DNA of 64,000 nt from Gallionella sp. (GCA_030645535.1 JAUSNM010000027.1:1-64000); one strand, 5' to 3'. Positions 51,020 to 60,417 are shown, counted from the first letter of the stretch. Program-made: numbers and translations. The notes: a model not told the origin generated them from the letters alone.

Positions 51020-51514
51020 ATGTCAAAACCGCTCGTATCCATCATCATGGGCAGCAGCAATGATTGGGAAATCATGAGCCTGGCCGCACAACAGCTGAAA
51101 GATTTCGGTGTGGCTTACGATGCACGTGTCATTTCCGCACACCGTTCTCCCGACTTGTTATTCGATTACATCAAGGAAATCAGTGAGCAAGGCGTACAAT
51201 GCTTTATCGCCGGCGCCGGCGGCGCCGCGCATCTGGCGGGCGTGATTGCCGGCAAGACCACGTTGCCTGTTTTGGGCGTGCCGATTCCGTCTAAGTATCT
51301 CAAAGGCATGGATTCACTTTTATCCATCGTGCAGATGCCCAAAGGCATTCCGGTTGCCACGTTTGCAATTGGTGAAGCGGGAGCTGCCAATGCAGGCCTG
51401 TTTGCCATTTCCATGCTGGCCCTGAACGATGCACAACTAGCCCTTCGCCTTACCGAATATCGAAAAAAACAGGCGGTTGCGATTGCCCAGACCGTTTTGC
51501 CCGAATTGCCATAA
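51020..51514 (+). CDS. purE: N5-carboxyaminoimidazole ribonucleotide mutase
   Basis: Converts N5-CAIR to CAIR in purine synthesis. Start at 51020 (TTGGAGTCACC upstream) gives 164 residues with the family N-terminus VSIIMGSSNDW and the active-site segments SAHRSPD and AGAGGAAHLAGV. The longer frame would begin inside the terminator hairpin. No purK is adjacent; purC follows. Confidence 0.96.
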   Translation: MSKPLVSIIMGSSNDWEIMSLAAQQLKDFGVAYDARVISAHRSPDLLFDYIKEISEQGVQCFIAGAGGAAHLAGVIAGKTTLPVLGVPIPSKYLKGMDSLLSIVQMPKGIPVATFAIGEAGAANAGLFAISMLALNDAQLALRLTEYRKKQAVAIAQTVLPELP

Positions 51515-51520
51515 CCATCA

Positions 51521-51551
51521 ATTGATAATTGATAATTGATAATTGATAATT
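51521..51551. repeat. Heptanucleotide tandem repeat upstream of purC
   Basis: Four perfect copies of ATTGATA plus three further bases lie 34-64 bp before the purC ATG. The block is AT-rich and could change length by slipped-strand pairing, altering spacing of any purC promoter. No clear -35/-10 pair was identified around it. Confidence 0.8.
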
Positions 51552-51584
51552 ATCGATTGTTGATTGTTTTACCAAGGAAGCGCC

Positions 51585-52469
51585 ATGTCTGCACTGCACG
51601 AATCCACAATAACCAGCTTGCCCCTGTTGCATCGCGGCAAAGTGCGTGATCTCTATGAAGTCGATGCGCAACATCTGCTAATCGTACAGACCGACCGGTT
51701 GTCGGCATTCGATTCCATTTTGCCTGACCCGATTCCCGGCAAGGGCGAAGTGCTCACGACGTTGTCGAATTTCTGGTTTGATAAATTGCGCCACATCATT
51801 CCTAATCACCTGACTGGTATTGCACCTGAATCAGTGGTGAGCGGGGCAGCGGAACAAGCGCAGGTGCGCGGTCGCTCCTTTGTCACCCGAAAACTCAAGC
51901 CCCTGCCGATAGAAGCGATCGTGCGCGGCTATCTGGTAGGCTCAGGCTGGAAGGATTATCAGAAAACCGGCACGATCTGCGGACTCGCTTTGCCTGCCGG
52001 CCTGCTTGAGGCCGAAAAGCTGCCGCAGCCGTTGTTTACCCCGTCTACCAAGGCTGCGGTAGGCGATCACGACGAGAATATTTCTTTTGCACAGGCCGTA
52101 GCGTTGCTGGGTGAAGCCCGTGCGACTGAAGTTCGCGATGCAACCGTGGCTTTGTATGTAGAAGCCGCCAACTACGCTGCAACCAAGGGCATCATCATCG
52201 CCGATACCAAGTTTGAATTCGGCGTGGATGAAGCGGGTCAACTGTATCTGATTGACGAAGCGCTGACACCGGATTCATCACGCTTTTGGCCTGCCGAAGC
52301 CTATAAAGTAGGTAGCAATCCGCCCAGTTTTGACAAGCAATTCGTGCGCGACTGGCTGGAAACCTCAGGTTGGAACAAGCAGGCTCCGGCACCTCATGTT
52401 CCGCAAGACGTGTTGCAAAAGACGGCGGACAAATATCATGAAGCACTGCAACGTTTGATGGCTGCATGA
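51585..52469 (+). CDS. purC: SAICAR synthetase
   Basis: ATP-dependent ligation of CAIR and aspartate in purine biosynthesis. Starting at 51585 (AAGGAAG upstream) gives 294 residues. Motifs [41 protein letters not shown] and IADTKFEFG are conserved. The C-terminus is longer than E. coli PurC, in line with the ~295-residue bacterial/eukaryotic-type subgroup. The stop overlaps the next start as ATGA. Confidence 0.97.
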   Translation: MSALHESTITSLPLLHRGKVRDLYEVDAQHLLIVQTDRLSAFDSILPDPIPGKGEVLTTLSNFWFDKLRHIIPNHLTGIAPESVVSGAAEQAQVRGRSFVTRKLKPLPIEAIVRGYLVGSGWKDYQKTGTICGLALPAGLLEAEKLPQPLFTPSTKAAVGDHDENISFAQAVALLGEARATEVRDATVALYVEAANYAATKGIIIADTKFEFGVDEAGQLYLIDEALTPDSSRFWPAEAYKVGSNPPSFDKQFVRDWLETSGWNKQAPAPHVPQDVLQKTADKYHEALQRLMAA

Positions 52470-53218
52470 GGGATTCCCCTGAAATTTGTGAATCTGCGCC
52501 AGTCGAACTGACGGCAACTGCGGGCGAATCCGTCCGTCAGCAGGGCGCAGCGCTCGCCGCGCCCGGACAGATATCAAAGCAAAACACGAACTGGCCACAG
52601 CCGCTGATTGAAGGATTTTTACGGTTTCGCGACAATCATTTTCCAAGCGATGATATCGAGTATTTGCGCCTGTTTTCTGAAGGTCAAAAACCGAAATTTT
52701 TGATCATAGGATGTTGCGATTCAAGGGTTGATCCCGCCATCATTTTCAATTGTGCACCGGGTGAACTGTTCGTGGTGCGCAACGTGGCCAACCTTGTCCC
52801 GCCGAATGAGGAGCGCATCGGTCACCACGGAACCACTGCGGCGCTCGAATATGGCGTATGCAACCTGGGGGTGGAGCACATCGTGGTGCTGGGCCATGAG
52901 CACTGCGGCGGGATTCAAACGCTGATGCAAACAGGCGGCACCTCCAACCCGGATTCTTTTATTGATGACTGGATGAAACTGGCTGAGTCCGCACGGGTGA
53001 GTGTTGAACGAGACTATGCCGATGCCAGCCTTGATGAGCGCCAGCGTGCATGCGAGCAGCGCGCCATTCTCGTTTCGCTGGAAAATTTACTCACCTATCA
53101 GTGGATCGCGCAACGCGTCGCTGCGAAGACGCTCAGAATTCACGGCTGGTATTTCGATATCAAACAGGGCCAATTGATGGGATACAACAGCACGACCGGC
53201 CAGTTCGAACCGTTGTAG
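52466..53218 (+). CDS. can: Beta-class carbonic anhydrase
   Basis: Interconverts CO2 and bicarbonate. The 250 residues carry the zinc ligands C83, D85 (CCDSRVD, with R87) and H144, C147 (HEHCGG). The first 40 residues are low-complexity and not part of the fold, so a later start is possible, but the ATGA overlap with purC favours this one. The location between purine genes and near the Calvin genes suggests it supplies bicarbonate or CO2 to carboxylating enzymes; that link is inference. Cytoplasmic (no signal peptide seen). Confidence 0.94.
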   Translation: MRDSPEICESAPVELTATAGESVRQQGAALAAPGQISKQNTNWPQPLIEGFLRFRDNHFPSDDIEYLRLFSEGQKPKFLIIGCCDSRVDPAIIFNCAPGELFVVRNVANLVPPNEERIGHHGTTAALEYGVCNLGVEHIVVLGHEHCGGIQTLMQTGGTSNPDSFIDDWMKLAESARVSVERDYADASLDERQRACEQRAILVSLENLLTYQWIAQRVAAKTLRIHGWYFDIKQGQLMGYNSTTGQFEPL

Positions 53219-53887
53219 TTATTTACCGGTCAATTCCTTGTAACGCGCCTTATCCGCATTGTAACGCGCATCTACGGCCTGCTTTTCGGCCTTGTATTTC
53301 TCCAGATCCTGCTTCAAGTGACTCAGTTTATCCTGCGCGGCCTTGATGTCTTCATGCAGGGAGGCGGGCACTTTAGCCCCGGATTTGCTTCGATTATCCG
53401 CATCCTTTTGCAAACCGAGCAAATTGTCGCCGGCCGTCTTGATCTGGGAATTGATGCTGTTGATGCGCGCATCGACTTGCTGCAGATTACGGCTGCGGGA
53501 CAGTTCAATTTCATCGACGCTGCTGTACGTATCCGTCAGCGACTTGTCATGCAGCCGCTGATCCCTGATGGCGGCCTCACCGGCGCGGATTTTTACCGAC
53601 TCCGCTTCCTGAGCGCGCCGCTCCTCCGGCGTCAGAATGTCCTGGGTTTTTACGACCACCCCGGCTTTATTGAGCAGCTGGCGATCTTTGTTCGCATATT
53701 CAGGCGGAATGGTCTCACCATAGTGGGTCGTGCCCTTGTCATCCACCCATTTGTACATCTTGGCAGCAGCCGGCAAGCTGAAGACAACACCTGCCAGAAG
53801 CGTGATCAACAGAATTGGTTTATAACAGGCCACTTGGTCACCGTTCCTTGGTGACTTAGTGGAATGGCTAGTAGTTTTATTAGTCAT
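53219..53887 (-). CDS. DUF4124 envelope protein with coiled coil
   Basis: 222 residues from the ATG at 53887 (GGAG upstream), which overlaps the pyrE stop codon region; the TTG four codons earlier is less likely. A membrane or signal helix (about 24-43) is followed by a DUF4124 domain (MYKWVDDKGTTHYGETIPPE) and then a long charged region predicted to form coiled coils. Probably periplasmic or inner-membrane anchored. Function unknown. It is coupled to pyrE but has no evident metabolic link. Confidence 0.75.
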   Translation of the reverse strand: MTNKTTSHSTKSPRNGDQVACYKPILLITLLAGVVFSLPAAAKMYKWVDDKGTTHYGETIPPEYANKDRQLLNKAGVVVKTQDILTPEERRAQEAESVKIRAGEAAIRDQRLHDKSLTDTYSSVDEIELSRSRNLQQVDARINSINSQIKTAGDNLLGLQKDADNRSKSGAKVPASLHEDIKAAQDKLSHLKQDLEKYKAEKQAVDARYNADKARYKELTGK

Positions 53888-54527
53888 TTTCCACTCCAAA
53901 AAGATCCCGATACGCGCGTACCGCGCTCAAGTTTTCCAGCATTTCGGCTTCATCCTGCAAGAAGCCAAGCAAGTCATTCAGCGTGGCAATCGCCACCACC
54001 GGAATACCATAGTTTTCCCTGACTTCCTGTACTGCGGATAGATCACCCAATCCCCGCTCCATGCGGTCCAGCGCGATCACGACCGCACAGGGCTCAGCAC
54101 CCGCCGCGCGGATTAGTTCGATCGACTCACGCACCGATGTACCCGCAGAAATGACATCGTCAATGATCAGCACCCTGCCTTGCAACGCAGCGCCTACCGT
54201 TGTGCCGCCTTCGCCGTGATCCTTGGCTTCCTTGCGGTTGTAGCAATAGGGCACATTACGGCCTTGTTCTGCCAGCGCGATGGCGACGCCCGTGGCCAAC
54301 GGTATGCCTTTATAGGCGGGGCCGAAAATCATGTCAAACGGAATTTCTGCCGCCAGGATGGCCTGTGCATAAAACTGCGACAAATTTCGCATTGAGTCGC
54401 CGTCATTGAACAACCCGGCATTGAAAAAATAAGGGGACATGCGCCCGGCCTTGGTTTGAAATGCGCCGAAGCGCAGCGCTTGCTTCTGAACGGCGAAACG
54501 AATGAAATCTTGTCTGAAATTGAACAT
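53880..54527 (-). CDS. pyrE: Orotate phosphoribosyltransferase
   Basis: Makes orotidine 5'-phosphate from orotate and PRPP in pyrimidine synthesis. The 215 residues show the family N-terminus, FGPAYKGIPLA, the flexible catalytic loop YNRKEAKDHGEGG and the PRPP motif VLIIDDVISAGTS. Divergent from xthA across 75 bp. The 3' end overlaps the DUF4124 gene. Confidence 0.97.
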   Translation of the reverse strand: MFNFRQDFIRFAVQKQALRFGAFQTKAGRMSPYFFNAGLFNDGDSMRNLSQFYAQAILAAEIPFDMIFGPAYKGIPLATGVAIALAEQGRNVPYCYNRKEAKDHGEGGTTVGAALQGRVLIIDDVISAGTSVRESIELIRAAGAEPCAVVIALDRMERGLGDLSAVQEVRENYGIPVVAIATLNDLLGFLQDEAEMLENLSAVRAYRDLFGVEND

Positions 54528-54541
54528 GGTGGATACCCGAG

Positions 54542-54570
54542 TGGGATATGACAGAGAGAAACATTATAAT
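54542..54570 (+). promoter_or_regulatory. Possible xthA promoter
   Basis: A perfect TATAAT (54565-54570) lies 32 bp before the xthA GTG. The hexamer 17 bp upstream (TGGGAT) is a poor -35. Because the -10 is nearly palindromic (ATTATAAT), it could also serve pyrE on the other strand. Confidence 0.35.
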
Positions 54571-54602
54571 CGCGTGCCCTCCTTCATTGCATTGGAAATT
54601 TT

Positions 54603-55367
54603 GTGCGCATCATCTCTGTTAATTTGAACGGTATCCGTTCCGCCGCCAGCAAAGGTTTTTATGAGTGGCTTGCGCTGCAAAATGCAGACGTTATTTGTTT
54701 GCAGGAACTCAAGGCGCAAGCCGCCGACATGACTGAACAAATGCTCAGGCCACATGGTTACCACGGCTATTTTCATTATGCCGAAAAGAAAGGCTACAGC
54801 GGAGTAGGTATCTATTGCCGCGAATTGCCAAAACAAGTCACGGTTGGGCTGGGTATAGCCGAATTTGACGCGGAAGGGCGTTATTTATGCGCGGACTTTG
54901 CAGGTTACAGCGTGGTATCGCTGTACCTGCCATCCGGTTCCAGCGGCGAGGAACGTCAACAGGTCAAGTTTGATTTTATGAGTGCATTCCTGCCGCACCT
55001 GCGCGAACTGCGTGCCAGCGGCCGCGAAGTGGTGGTGTGCGGTGACTGGAACATTGCACATAAAGAGATCGATCTGAAAAACTGGCGCGGCAACAAGAAA
55101 AATTCCGGATTTTTGCCTGAAGAGCGCGCCTGGCTGACCCATTTGTTCGATGAAGCAGGTTTCGTCGATGTGTTTCGCCGTGTCCATCCTGAACTCGAAG
55201 CCTACACCTGGTGGTCAAATCGAGGTCAGGCCTGGGCGAAAGATGTCGGCTGGCGCATCGATTATCAAATTGCCACGCCAGGCGTGGCTCTGCGGGCGCA
55301 GTCGGCCAGCATTTACAAAGAGCAACGATTTTCCGACCATGCGCCGTTGACCATCGATTACACTTAA
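54603..55367 (+). CDS. xthA: Exodeoxyribonuclease III / AP endonuclease
   Basis: Cuts DNA at abasic sites during base-excision repair. 254 residues from a GTG start. Conserved active-site elements: VNLNGIRSA, catalytic metal ligand E35 in CLQELKAQ, GDWNIAHKEIDL and the terminal SDHAPL. The GTG start follows a run of T without a clear Shine-Dalgarno, so translation may be weak. Confidence 0.95.
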   Translation: MRIISVNLNGIRSAASKGFYEWLALQNADVICLQELKAQAADMTEQMLRPHGYHGYFHYAEKKGYSGVGIYCRELPKQVTVGLGIAEFDAEGRYLCADFAGYSVVSLYLPSGSSGEERQQVKFDFMSAFLPHLRELRASGREVVVCGDWNIAHKEIDLKNWRGNKKNSGFLPEERAWLTHLFDEAGFVDVFRRVHPELEAYTWWSNRGQAWAKDVGWRIDYQIATPGVALRAQSASIYKEQRFSDHAPLTIDYT

Positions 55368-55405
55368 CAAGCGTTTTTTAGCTACTCAATAATCAGGATT
55401 AAATA

Positions 55406-56044
55406 ATGCTTTCAATTTCGGCTCTGACCCTCAAGAAGACCATAGCGCTTTTGGTGCTGGTGGGGCCCGTATCCATGGTTCCTATTTTTCTCGCCGCCAC
55501 TGAAGGTCTTGATCTGCCCGGCAAGCTTCGCTTTGCAAGGACGATAGGCACAAGCGTCACGTTAGCGTTGCTGGTGGCAACGTTTATGGGCATGCCTATT
55601 CTGGGACTGCTCGGTGTATCACTCGGTGCGATGCAGGTAGGTGGTGGCGTTATTGTTTTGTTACTGGCAATCGCAATGGTGCTTGGCAAGGAATCAACCT
55701 TCAAGGGCGCTCCCTTGGTTAATACCGAAAACGGGGTTCGGGAAGCAGCCATCGTGCCTCTGGCAATCCCACTGCTGGCAGGTCCGGCAGCATTCAGCTA
55801 TGTCATGGGTAACAGCGCGTGGCATCGTTATACAGACCTGATCCATGTCGTCGCACCTATCCTGATCGTAGGAGCCGCATGCTGGATCACTTTCCATATG
55901 GCCTGTGAGGCGGAAAAGAAAATTCATCAATCCACGCTGGATGTTGTCGAGCGCGTTGGGGGATTCATCCTTGCCGCGATGGCTGTCGAAATGATGGCCG
56001 CCGGCTTGCGTGGCCTGTTCCCCATGCTGAGCACAGCCACCTGA
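55406..56044 (+). CDS. MarC-family integral membrane protein
   Basis: 212 residues with about six hydrophobic segments and the conserved motifs LVLVGPVSMVPIFLA and PLAIPLLAGPAAFSYVM typical of MarC/UPF0056. The family has no settled function (once linked to multiple antibiotic resistance, later not supported). AGGA lies upstream of the ATG. Inner membrane. Confidence 0.88.
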   Translation: MLSISALTLKKTIALLVLVGPVSMVPIFLAATEGLDLPGKLRFARTIGTSVTLALLVATFMGMPILGLLGVSLGAMQVGGGVIVLLLAIAMVLGKESTFKGAPLVNTENGVREAAIVPLAIPLLAGPAAFSYVMGNSAWHRYTDLIHVVAPILIVGAACWITFHMACEAEKKIHQSTLDVVERVGGFILAAMAVEMMAAGLRGLFPMLSTAT

Positions 56045-56067
56045 AGCACAACTATCTGATTTTACTT

Positions 56068-56457
56068 ATGAAAAAGCACCTGCTGACACTCATCCTTACG
56101 TTGCTGGCTGCAAATGCTTCTGCCGAATGGCAAAGCATCGGAGAAAACGCTACCCAAACTGCCTACGTTGATGCCGCCAATATACAGCATGGCAAGCACA
56201 ACACAATGTGGGGATTGTTTGATTTGAAAGCCCCGCGCACCCTGGGCAACATCAGCTATTTATCGATGAAGATTCAACGTGAATATTCCTGTCATAACAA
56301 AAAATCCAGAATAATCGCCCGGTCAGCTCACGCAGACAACATGGGAGCGGGAGAAATTATTTACAGCGACCATACACCCGATAAATGGATGATTATTCAG
56401 CCTGACAGCGCCGAAGCAGCGCTGTGGAATATTGCTTGCGACAAGAAGCCGCAGTAA
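56068..56457 (+). CDS. Surface-adhesin E-like exported protein
   Basis: 129 residues: signal peptide (about 1-19, cleavage near SA-EW), then a small domain with WQSIGENATQTAYVD, MWGLFDLK, YLSMKIQREYSC and a C-terminal cysteine (IACDKK). This matches the adhesin-E family of small proteobacterial exported proteins. The two cysteines could form a disulfide. Role unknown in free-living bacteria. It follows the MarC gene by 23 bp. Confidence 0.72.
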   Translation: MKKHLLTLILTLLAANASAEWQSIGENATQTAYVDAANIQHGKHNTMWGLFDLKAPRTLGNISYLSMKIQREYSCHNKKSRIIARSAHADNMGAGEIIYSDHTPDKWMIIQPDSAEAALWNIACDKKPQ

Positions 56458-56531
56458 TCAGCGAGTGATGCCGGGCGGGTATCATTCCAGCCGGATTCGT
56501 CAGGATTTTTTTGACAGCAGGTATTCCCGGA

Positions 56532-56984
56532 TCAACTTTGCACCCAGGGCAAACCGGCTACACGCCAGCCATCCACAGTATTGCGATGCTCGCTGACATC
56601 CTTATCGCCTTCGAAACCCTCCAGCACATTGTAACAATCGCGATAACCGGCCGCGGTGGCCGCGATGGCTGCGGCATTGGAGCGCGCGCCGCTGCGGCAG
56701 ATGAATAGCAGCAAGGCCTCCTTGTCCACTTGTTGCTCGAGCGAGGCAATAAAGTTTGGATTCGGTTTCATGCCGGGATAACTCATCCATTCAATCTCGG
56801 CCGCCGCCGGGATGCGTCCTACCCAGTCCAGCTCGGCACGACAACGCACGTCCACCAGTCGGGCACCGGGCGCGGATTGCAAAATTTCATAAGCCTCATC
56901 GGGATACAGAGCGCCTTCATAAGGCAGATTTTTATCCTTGGCGCGTTGTTGACCAGCTTGCAGAATGGCGGTGATATTTCCCAT
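56532..56984 (-). CDS. Rhodanese-like sulfurtransferase
   Basis: 150 residues from the ATG at 56984 (AGGAA upstream). A single rhodanese domain has ARLVDVRCRAELDWVGRIPAA and the active-site loop FICRSGARS with catalytic C96. No signal peptide. Such proteins carry persulfide sulfur between partners. It diverges from the CDF gene. Substrate and partner not determinable. Confidence 0.85.
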   Translation of the reverse strand: MGNITAILQAGQQRAKDKNLPYEGALYPDEAYEILQSAPGARLVDVRCRAELDWVGRIPAAAEIEWMSYPGMKPNPNFIASLEQQVDKEALLLFICRSGARSNAAAIAATAAGYRDCYNVLEGFEGDKDVSEHRNTVDGWRVAGLPWVQS

Positions 56985-57088
56985 GATGTTTTTCCTGTAA
57001 CGTTCCGTATTTTGATTTTGTGTATTCTTTAACGAATCATGCACAAATGTTATGCTGCGCATCAGAGTCGCATACTAGCCCAATCGAA

Positions 57089-58267
57089 ATGAAAAATCAC
57101 ACGCAACATTCATCTGTCGGCAAAGAAGTTTTTGAACCCGCCCATCCCGAACGTTTTGCTGCTGCGCAAAAAAGCACCTGGGTAAGCATCTTTATCAATT
57201 TGTTGTTAACGATATTTCAGGTCATAGGTGGATTTTTCGCGCATTCACAGGCTTTGATGGCCGATGGTCTGCATTCGTTGTCGGATTTACTGTCTGATGT
57301 GCTGGTGCTGTACGCCAACCGGCACGGCAATCGTCATGCGGATGCCAACCATCCTTATGGTCATGCAAGAGTTGAAACCGCAGCCACCCTGATACTGGGT
57401 GTTTTTCTGGCGGCATTGGGTGTCGGCTTGCTGGTAGCTGCGGCGATGCGCCTGCAACATCCCGGCACGTTACAGGCGGTGAGTCCGCTGGGTCTTGCCA
57501 TCGCCATTTTTGCGTTGATCGCCAAAGAAGGCATGTTTCGCTACATGCTGGCAGTGGCCCTTCGGGTACGCTCGCAGATGCTGGTGGCCAACGCATGGCA
57601 CGCCCGTTCTGACGCAGCCTCGTCACTGGTCGTGGTGGTCGGAATTATCGGTAATTTGCTGGGGTACACATTTCTGGACCTGGTCGCAGCTGCTGTGGTG
57701 GGGGTGATGATCTCGCATATGGGCGGCAAGCTGGCGCTGGAAGCGCTGTCAGAACTCATCGATACCGGCCTCAATGCCGAAGAAGTTGAAGCCATTCGGC
57801 AAACCTTGCTGAACACCCACGGGGTGCGGGGCCTGCATGACTTGCGCACCCGCAAGATGGCGGACAACGCGCTGGTCGATGCGCACATTCTGGTCGATCC
57901 GAAGATCAGCGTTTCAGAAGGGCATTACATCGCCGAATCGGCGCGCAATGCGGTACTGAAGAACCACCACGTGCTGGATGTGATGGTACACATTGATCCG
58001 GAAGACGATATGCAAGCCGGTCACAATGCCAAGTTGCCCGGCAGACCCAATCTGCTGGCACAGCTTGCCGAGCGACTGGATGATGCCAGCCTGCTGAATA
58101 ATCGCGTGGTGTTTCATTATCTCGAAGGCAGTGTGGATGTAGAGTTGTATTTGCCGGCCGATGCGCACGATCGAGCCCGTGCGTTGCAGGCACGCTGTGA
58201 CGAGCTGGTTCGCGATGACCCCTTGTTCCGCACTATTCACATACACAGCAATCACGCACAACAATAG
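57089..58267 (+). CDS. Cation diffusion facilitator metal exporter
   Basis: 392 residues from the ATG at 57089; upstream ATG codons are possible and no site has a clear Shine-Dalgarno. Six transmembrane helices are expected. TM2 carries ADGLHSLSD (H62, D66), then NHPYGHAR, and TM5 carries HARSD, the HxxxD metal site. A ZT-dimer-like cytoplasmic domain (about 235-315) is followed by an additional ~75-residue domain not present in short CDF proteins. It probably exports Zn, Fe or Mn ions; the metal cannot be assigned by sequence alone. Confidence 0.85.
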   Translation: MKNHTQHSSVGKEVFEPAHPERFAAAQKSTWVSIFINLLLTIFQVIGGFFAHSQALMADGLHSLSDLLSDVLVLYANRHGNRHADANHPYGHARVETAATLILGVFLAALGVGLLVAAAMRLQHPGTLQAVSPLGLAIAIFALIAKEGMFRYMLAVALRVRSQMLVANAWHARSDAASSLVVVVGIIGNLLGYTFLDLVAAAVVGVMISHMGGKLALEALSELIDTGLNAEEVEAIRQTLLNTHGVRGLHDLRTRKMADNALVDAHILVDPKISVSEGHYIAESARNAVLKNHHVLDVMVHIDPEDDMQAGHNAKLPGRPNLLAQLAERLDDASLLNNRVVFHYLEGSVDVELYLPADAHDRARALQARCDELVRDDPLFRTIHIHSNHAQQ

Positions 58268-58287
58268 TGCACGAACGCGCCATCCGC

Positions 58288-58347
58288 GCCCCTATTTGGT
58301 GCGATTTATTTTTGTGTTACTTCACAGGCTTATGGCACAATGCCGCC
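58288..58347 (+). promoter_or_regulatory. glnA upstream control region (NtrC-like site, promoter candidates)
   Basis: GCCCCTATTTGGTGC (58288-58302) matches the E. coli NtrC-site pattern GCAC-N4-TTGGTGC with one mismatch. About 30 bp downstream is TGGCAC (58333-58338), a good sigma54 -24 half, but the GC of the -12 half is one base too close. An alternative sigma70 pair is TTGTGT (58312-58317), 18 bp, CACAAT (58336-58341). NtrBC is encoded 2 kb downstream. Confidence 0.4.
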
Positions 58348-58433
58348 TTGGTACGCAGACAGGGTAGTCACGCCTTCTGCATCTGGAATTTTTGTTGAAA
58401 TTCACTGTTTGATTGATACTTTGGGAGATAGAT

Positions 58434-59849
58434 ATGTCGTTGTCGGCAAATGATGTGTTGCAAATGATTAAAGACCACGACGTTAAGTTCGTGGATTTCC
58501 GTTTTACCGATACACGCGGCAAAGAACAGCACGTCGGTGTGCCTGCGAAATACGTCGGTATGGACAAGTTTGAAGAAGGTCATGCATTCGATGGTTCTTC
58601 GATCGCCGGCTGGAAGGGCATTCAAGCCTCCGACATGCTGTTGATGCCGGATCCTGCGACGACTTACCTCGATCCGTTCACAGAAGACGTGACGCTGAAT
58701 ATCACCTGCGACGTGATCGAACCGACCGACGGCAAGGGCTACGACCGCGATCCACGCTCCATCGCGAAGCGCGCAGAAGCCTATCTGCAATCCTCCGGCG
58801 TGGGCGATACCGCCTACTTCGGTCCTGAACCGGAATTCTTCATCTTTGATTCGGTAAACTGGAAGATCGACATGTCCGGTTGTTCGGTCAAAATCAACTC
58901 CGAAGAAGCAGCCTGGTCTTCCGATGAAAAGTACGATGGCGGCAATACCGGCCACCGTCCAGTGGTCAAGGGCGGTTACTTCCCGGTTCCTCCTGTCGAC
59001 AGCCTGAACGACATTCGCGCCGCGATGTGTCTGATCCTTGAAGACATCGGCATCGAAGTCGAAGTGCATCACCACGAAGTAGCGACGGCCGGTCAATGCG
59101 AAATCGGCACCAAGTTCAATACACTGGTGCGTCGCGCCGATGAAACCCAATACCTGAAATACGTTGTGCACAACGTTGCGCATCAGCATGGCAAGACGGC
59201 GACTTTCATGCCTAAACCTATCGTTGGCGACAACGGTTCCGGCATGCACGTGCATCAGTCGATCTGGAAAGATGGCAAGAACCTGTTCGCAGGCAACGGC
59301 TACGCAGGCCTGTCCGAAACCGCGCTGTACTACATCGGCGGTATCATCAAGCACGCCAAGGCACTGAACGCGATTACCAATCCTGGCACCAACTCCTACA
59401 AGCGCCTGGTTCCTCACTACGAGGCACCGACCAAGCTTGCGTATTCTGCCAAGAATCGTTCCGCTTCGATTCGTATTCCTCACGTCGCCAGCGACAAGGG
59501 TCGTCGTATCGAGACACGTTTCCCGGATCCGACTGCGAACCCATACCTGTGCTTCGCGGCACTGATGATGGCGGGTCTGGATGGTATCGCCAACAAGATT
59601 CACCCTGGCGACCCGGCTGACAAGAATCTGTATGACTTGCCACCAGAAGAAGATGCAAAGATCCCAACCGTCTGCTCCTCTCTGGACGAAGCGTTGAATG
59701 CACTGGATAAGGATCGCGAGTTCCTGACCCGTGGCGGAGTGTTCTCTAACGACTTCCTGGATGCATACATCACATTGAAGATGGAAGAAGTCACGCGTCT
59801 GCGCATGACGACCCATCCGCTTGAGTTTGAAATGTATTACAGCATCTAA
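58434..59849 (+). CDS. glnA: Glutamine synthetase type I
   Basis: ATP-dependent ammonia incorporation into glutamate; dodecamer. Start at 58434 (GGGAGATAGAT upstream) gives 471 residues against 469 in E. coli. Motifs: [46 protein letters not shown] and the adenylylation region NLYDLPPEE, whose tyrosine is the target of GlnE. It provides the substrate for GltBD encoded earlier in the window. Closed by a strong terminator. Confidence 0.98.
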   Translation: MSLSANDVLQMIKDHDVKFVDFRFTDTRGKEQHVGVPAKYVGMDKFEEGHAFDGSSIAGWKGIQASDMLLMPDPATTYLDPFTEDVTLNITCDVIEPTDGKGYDRDPRSIAKRAEAYLQSSGVGDTAYFGPEPEFFIFDSVNWKIDMSGCSVKINSEEAAWSSDEKYDGGNTGHRPVVKGGYFPVPPVDSLNDIRAAMCLILEDIGIEVEVHHHEVATAGQCEIGTKFNTLVRRADETQYLKYVVHNVAHQHGKTATFMPKPIVGDNGSGMHVHQSIWKDGKNLFAGNGYAGLSETALYYIGGIIKHAKALNAITNPGTNSYKRLVPHYEAPTKLAYSAKNRSASIRIPHVASDKGRRIETRFPDPTANPYLCFAALMMAGLDGIANKIHPGDPADKNLYDLPPEEDAKIPTVCSSLDEALNALDKDREFLTRGGVFSNDFLDAYITLKMEEVTRLRMTTHPLEFEMYYSI

Positions 59850-59874
59850 GTTGTAATTATTAGGTGGTGAAGAG

Positions 59875-59902
59875 AAACGGGGCCTTGTGCCCCGTTTTTT
59901 TT
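59875..59902 (+). terminator. Rho-independent terminator after glnA
   Basis: A 9-bp stem (59875-59883 with 59889-59897, 5-nt loop) runs into eight T residues, 25 bp after the glnA stop. Confidence 0.9.
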
Positions 59903-59937
59903 CGTTCAGAAAGTGTCGGGGCGCCGCCACGAAAAGT

Positions 59938-59966
59938 TTGTCACGGACAGAGGCTTGCCCTATACT
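59938..59966 (+). promoter_or_regulatory. Sigma70 promoter for the DUF4124 gene (and ntrBC)
   Basis: TTGTCA (59938-59943), a 17-bp spacer and TATACT (59961-59966) lie 28 bp before the ATG. Because it follows the glnA terminator and ntrB starts soon after the DUF4124 gene, it may drive all three downstream genes independently of glnA. Confidence 0.65.
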
Positions 59967-59994
59967 CATTCAGCCTTTTCGCAGGAGAACGATT

Positions 59995-60417
59995 ATGAAA
60001 CTTGGATACTTGCTGTTGTGCCTGATCCCCTCGCTGGCACTGGCCGATATATACAAATCAGTTGACGCCGACGGGCATGTGACCTATTCCAGCGCACCAA
60101 TCAAGGGCGGGAAACGCGTCGTACTGACGGCACCTGCACAGGCAACTTCGGAGCGCCCGCGCGCCAGCGCGTCTCCGCATGACTTTCCTAAAATAAATGA
60201 AGAAACTCAAAAAGGAAGAGATGGATCGCGTCGAAAAATCCTTGGGGATGAACTAAGCACAGAAGAGGGCTTGCTGAGCACTGCCAAACAAAGCCTGCAA
60301 GTGGGAGAAGAACATCGTCCGAGGGATGACAAGAGGATCAAAGATCTGACCAAACAAGTCGATTTGCACCAGGGAAACATCGCCGCACTTAAAACCGAAA
60401 TATCCAAACTGAAATAA
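59995..60417 (+). CDS. DUF4124 exported protein
   Basis: 140 residues from the ATG at 59995 (GCAGGAGA upstream); the longer frame reads through the promoter. A signal peptide (about 1-17, cleavage near ALA-D) is followed by the short DUF4124 domain (DIYKSVDADGHVTYSSAPIKGGKRV) and a charged, likely coiled-coil C-terminus. Periplasmic. This small gene often lies between glnA and ntrB in betaproteobacteria; function unknown. Confidence 0.8.
   Translation: MKLGYLLLCLIPSLALADIYKSVDADGHVTYSSAPIKGGKRVVLTAPAQATSERPRASASPHDFPKINEETQKGRDGSRRKILGDELSTEEGLLSTAKQSLQVGEEHRPRDDKRIKDLTKQVDLHQGNIAALKTEISKLK

Noticed and set aside
51521-51551. ATTGATA repeats as a replication-type iteron array
   Set aside because: Only four 7-bp units, no DnaA boxes or rep gene, and the location is a purine-gene leader.
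58368-59969. A 533-codon open frame antisense to glnA
   Set aside because: It is a shadow of glnA and would run through the glnA terminator and the next promoter.
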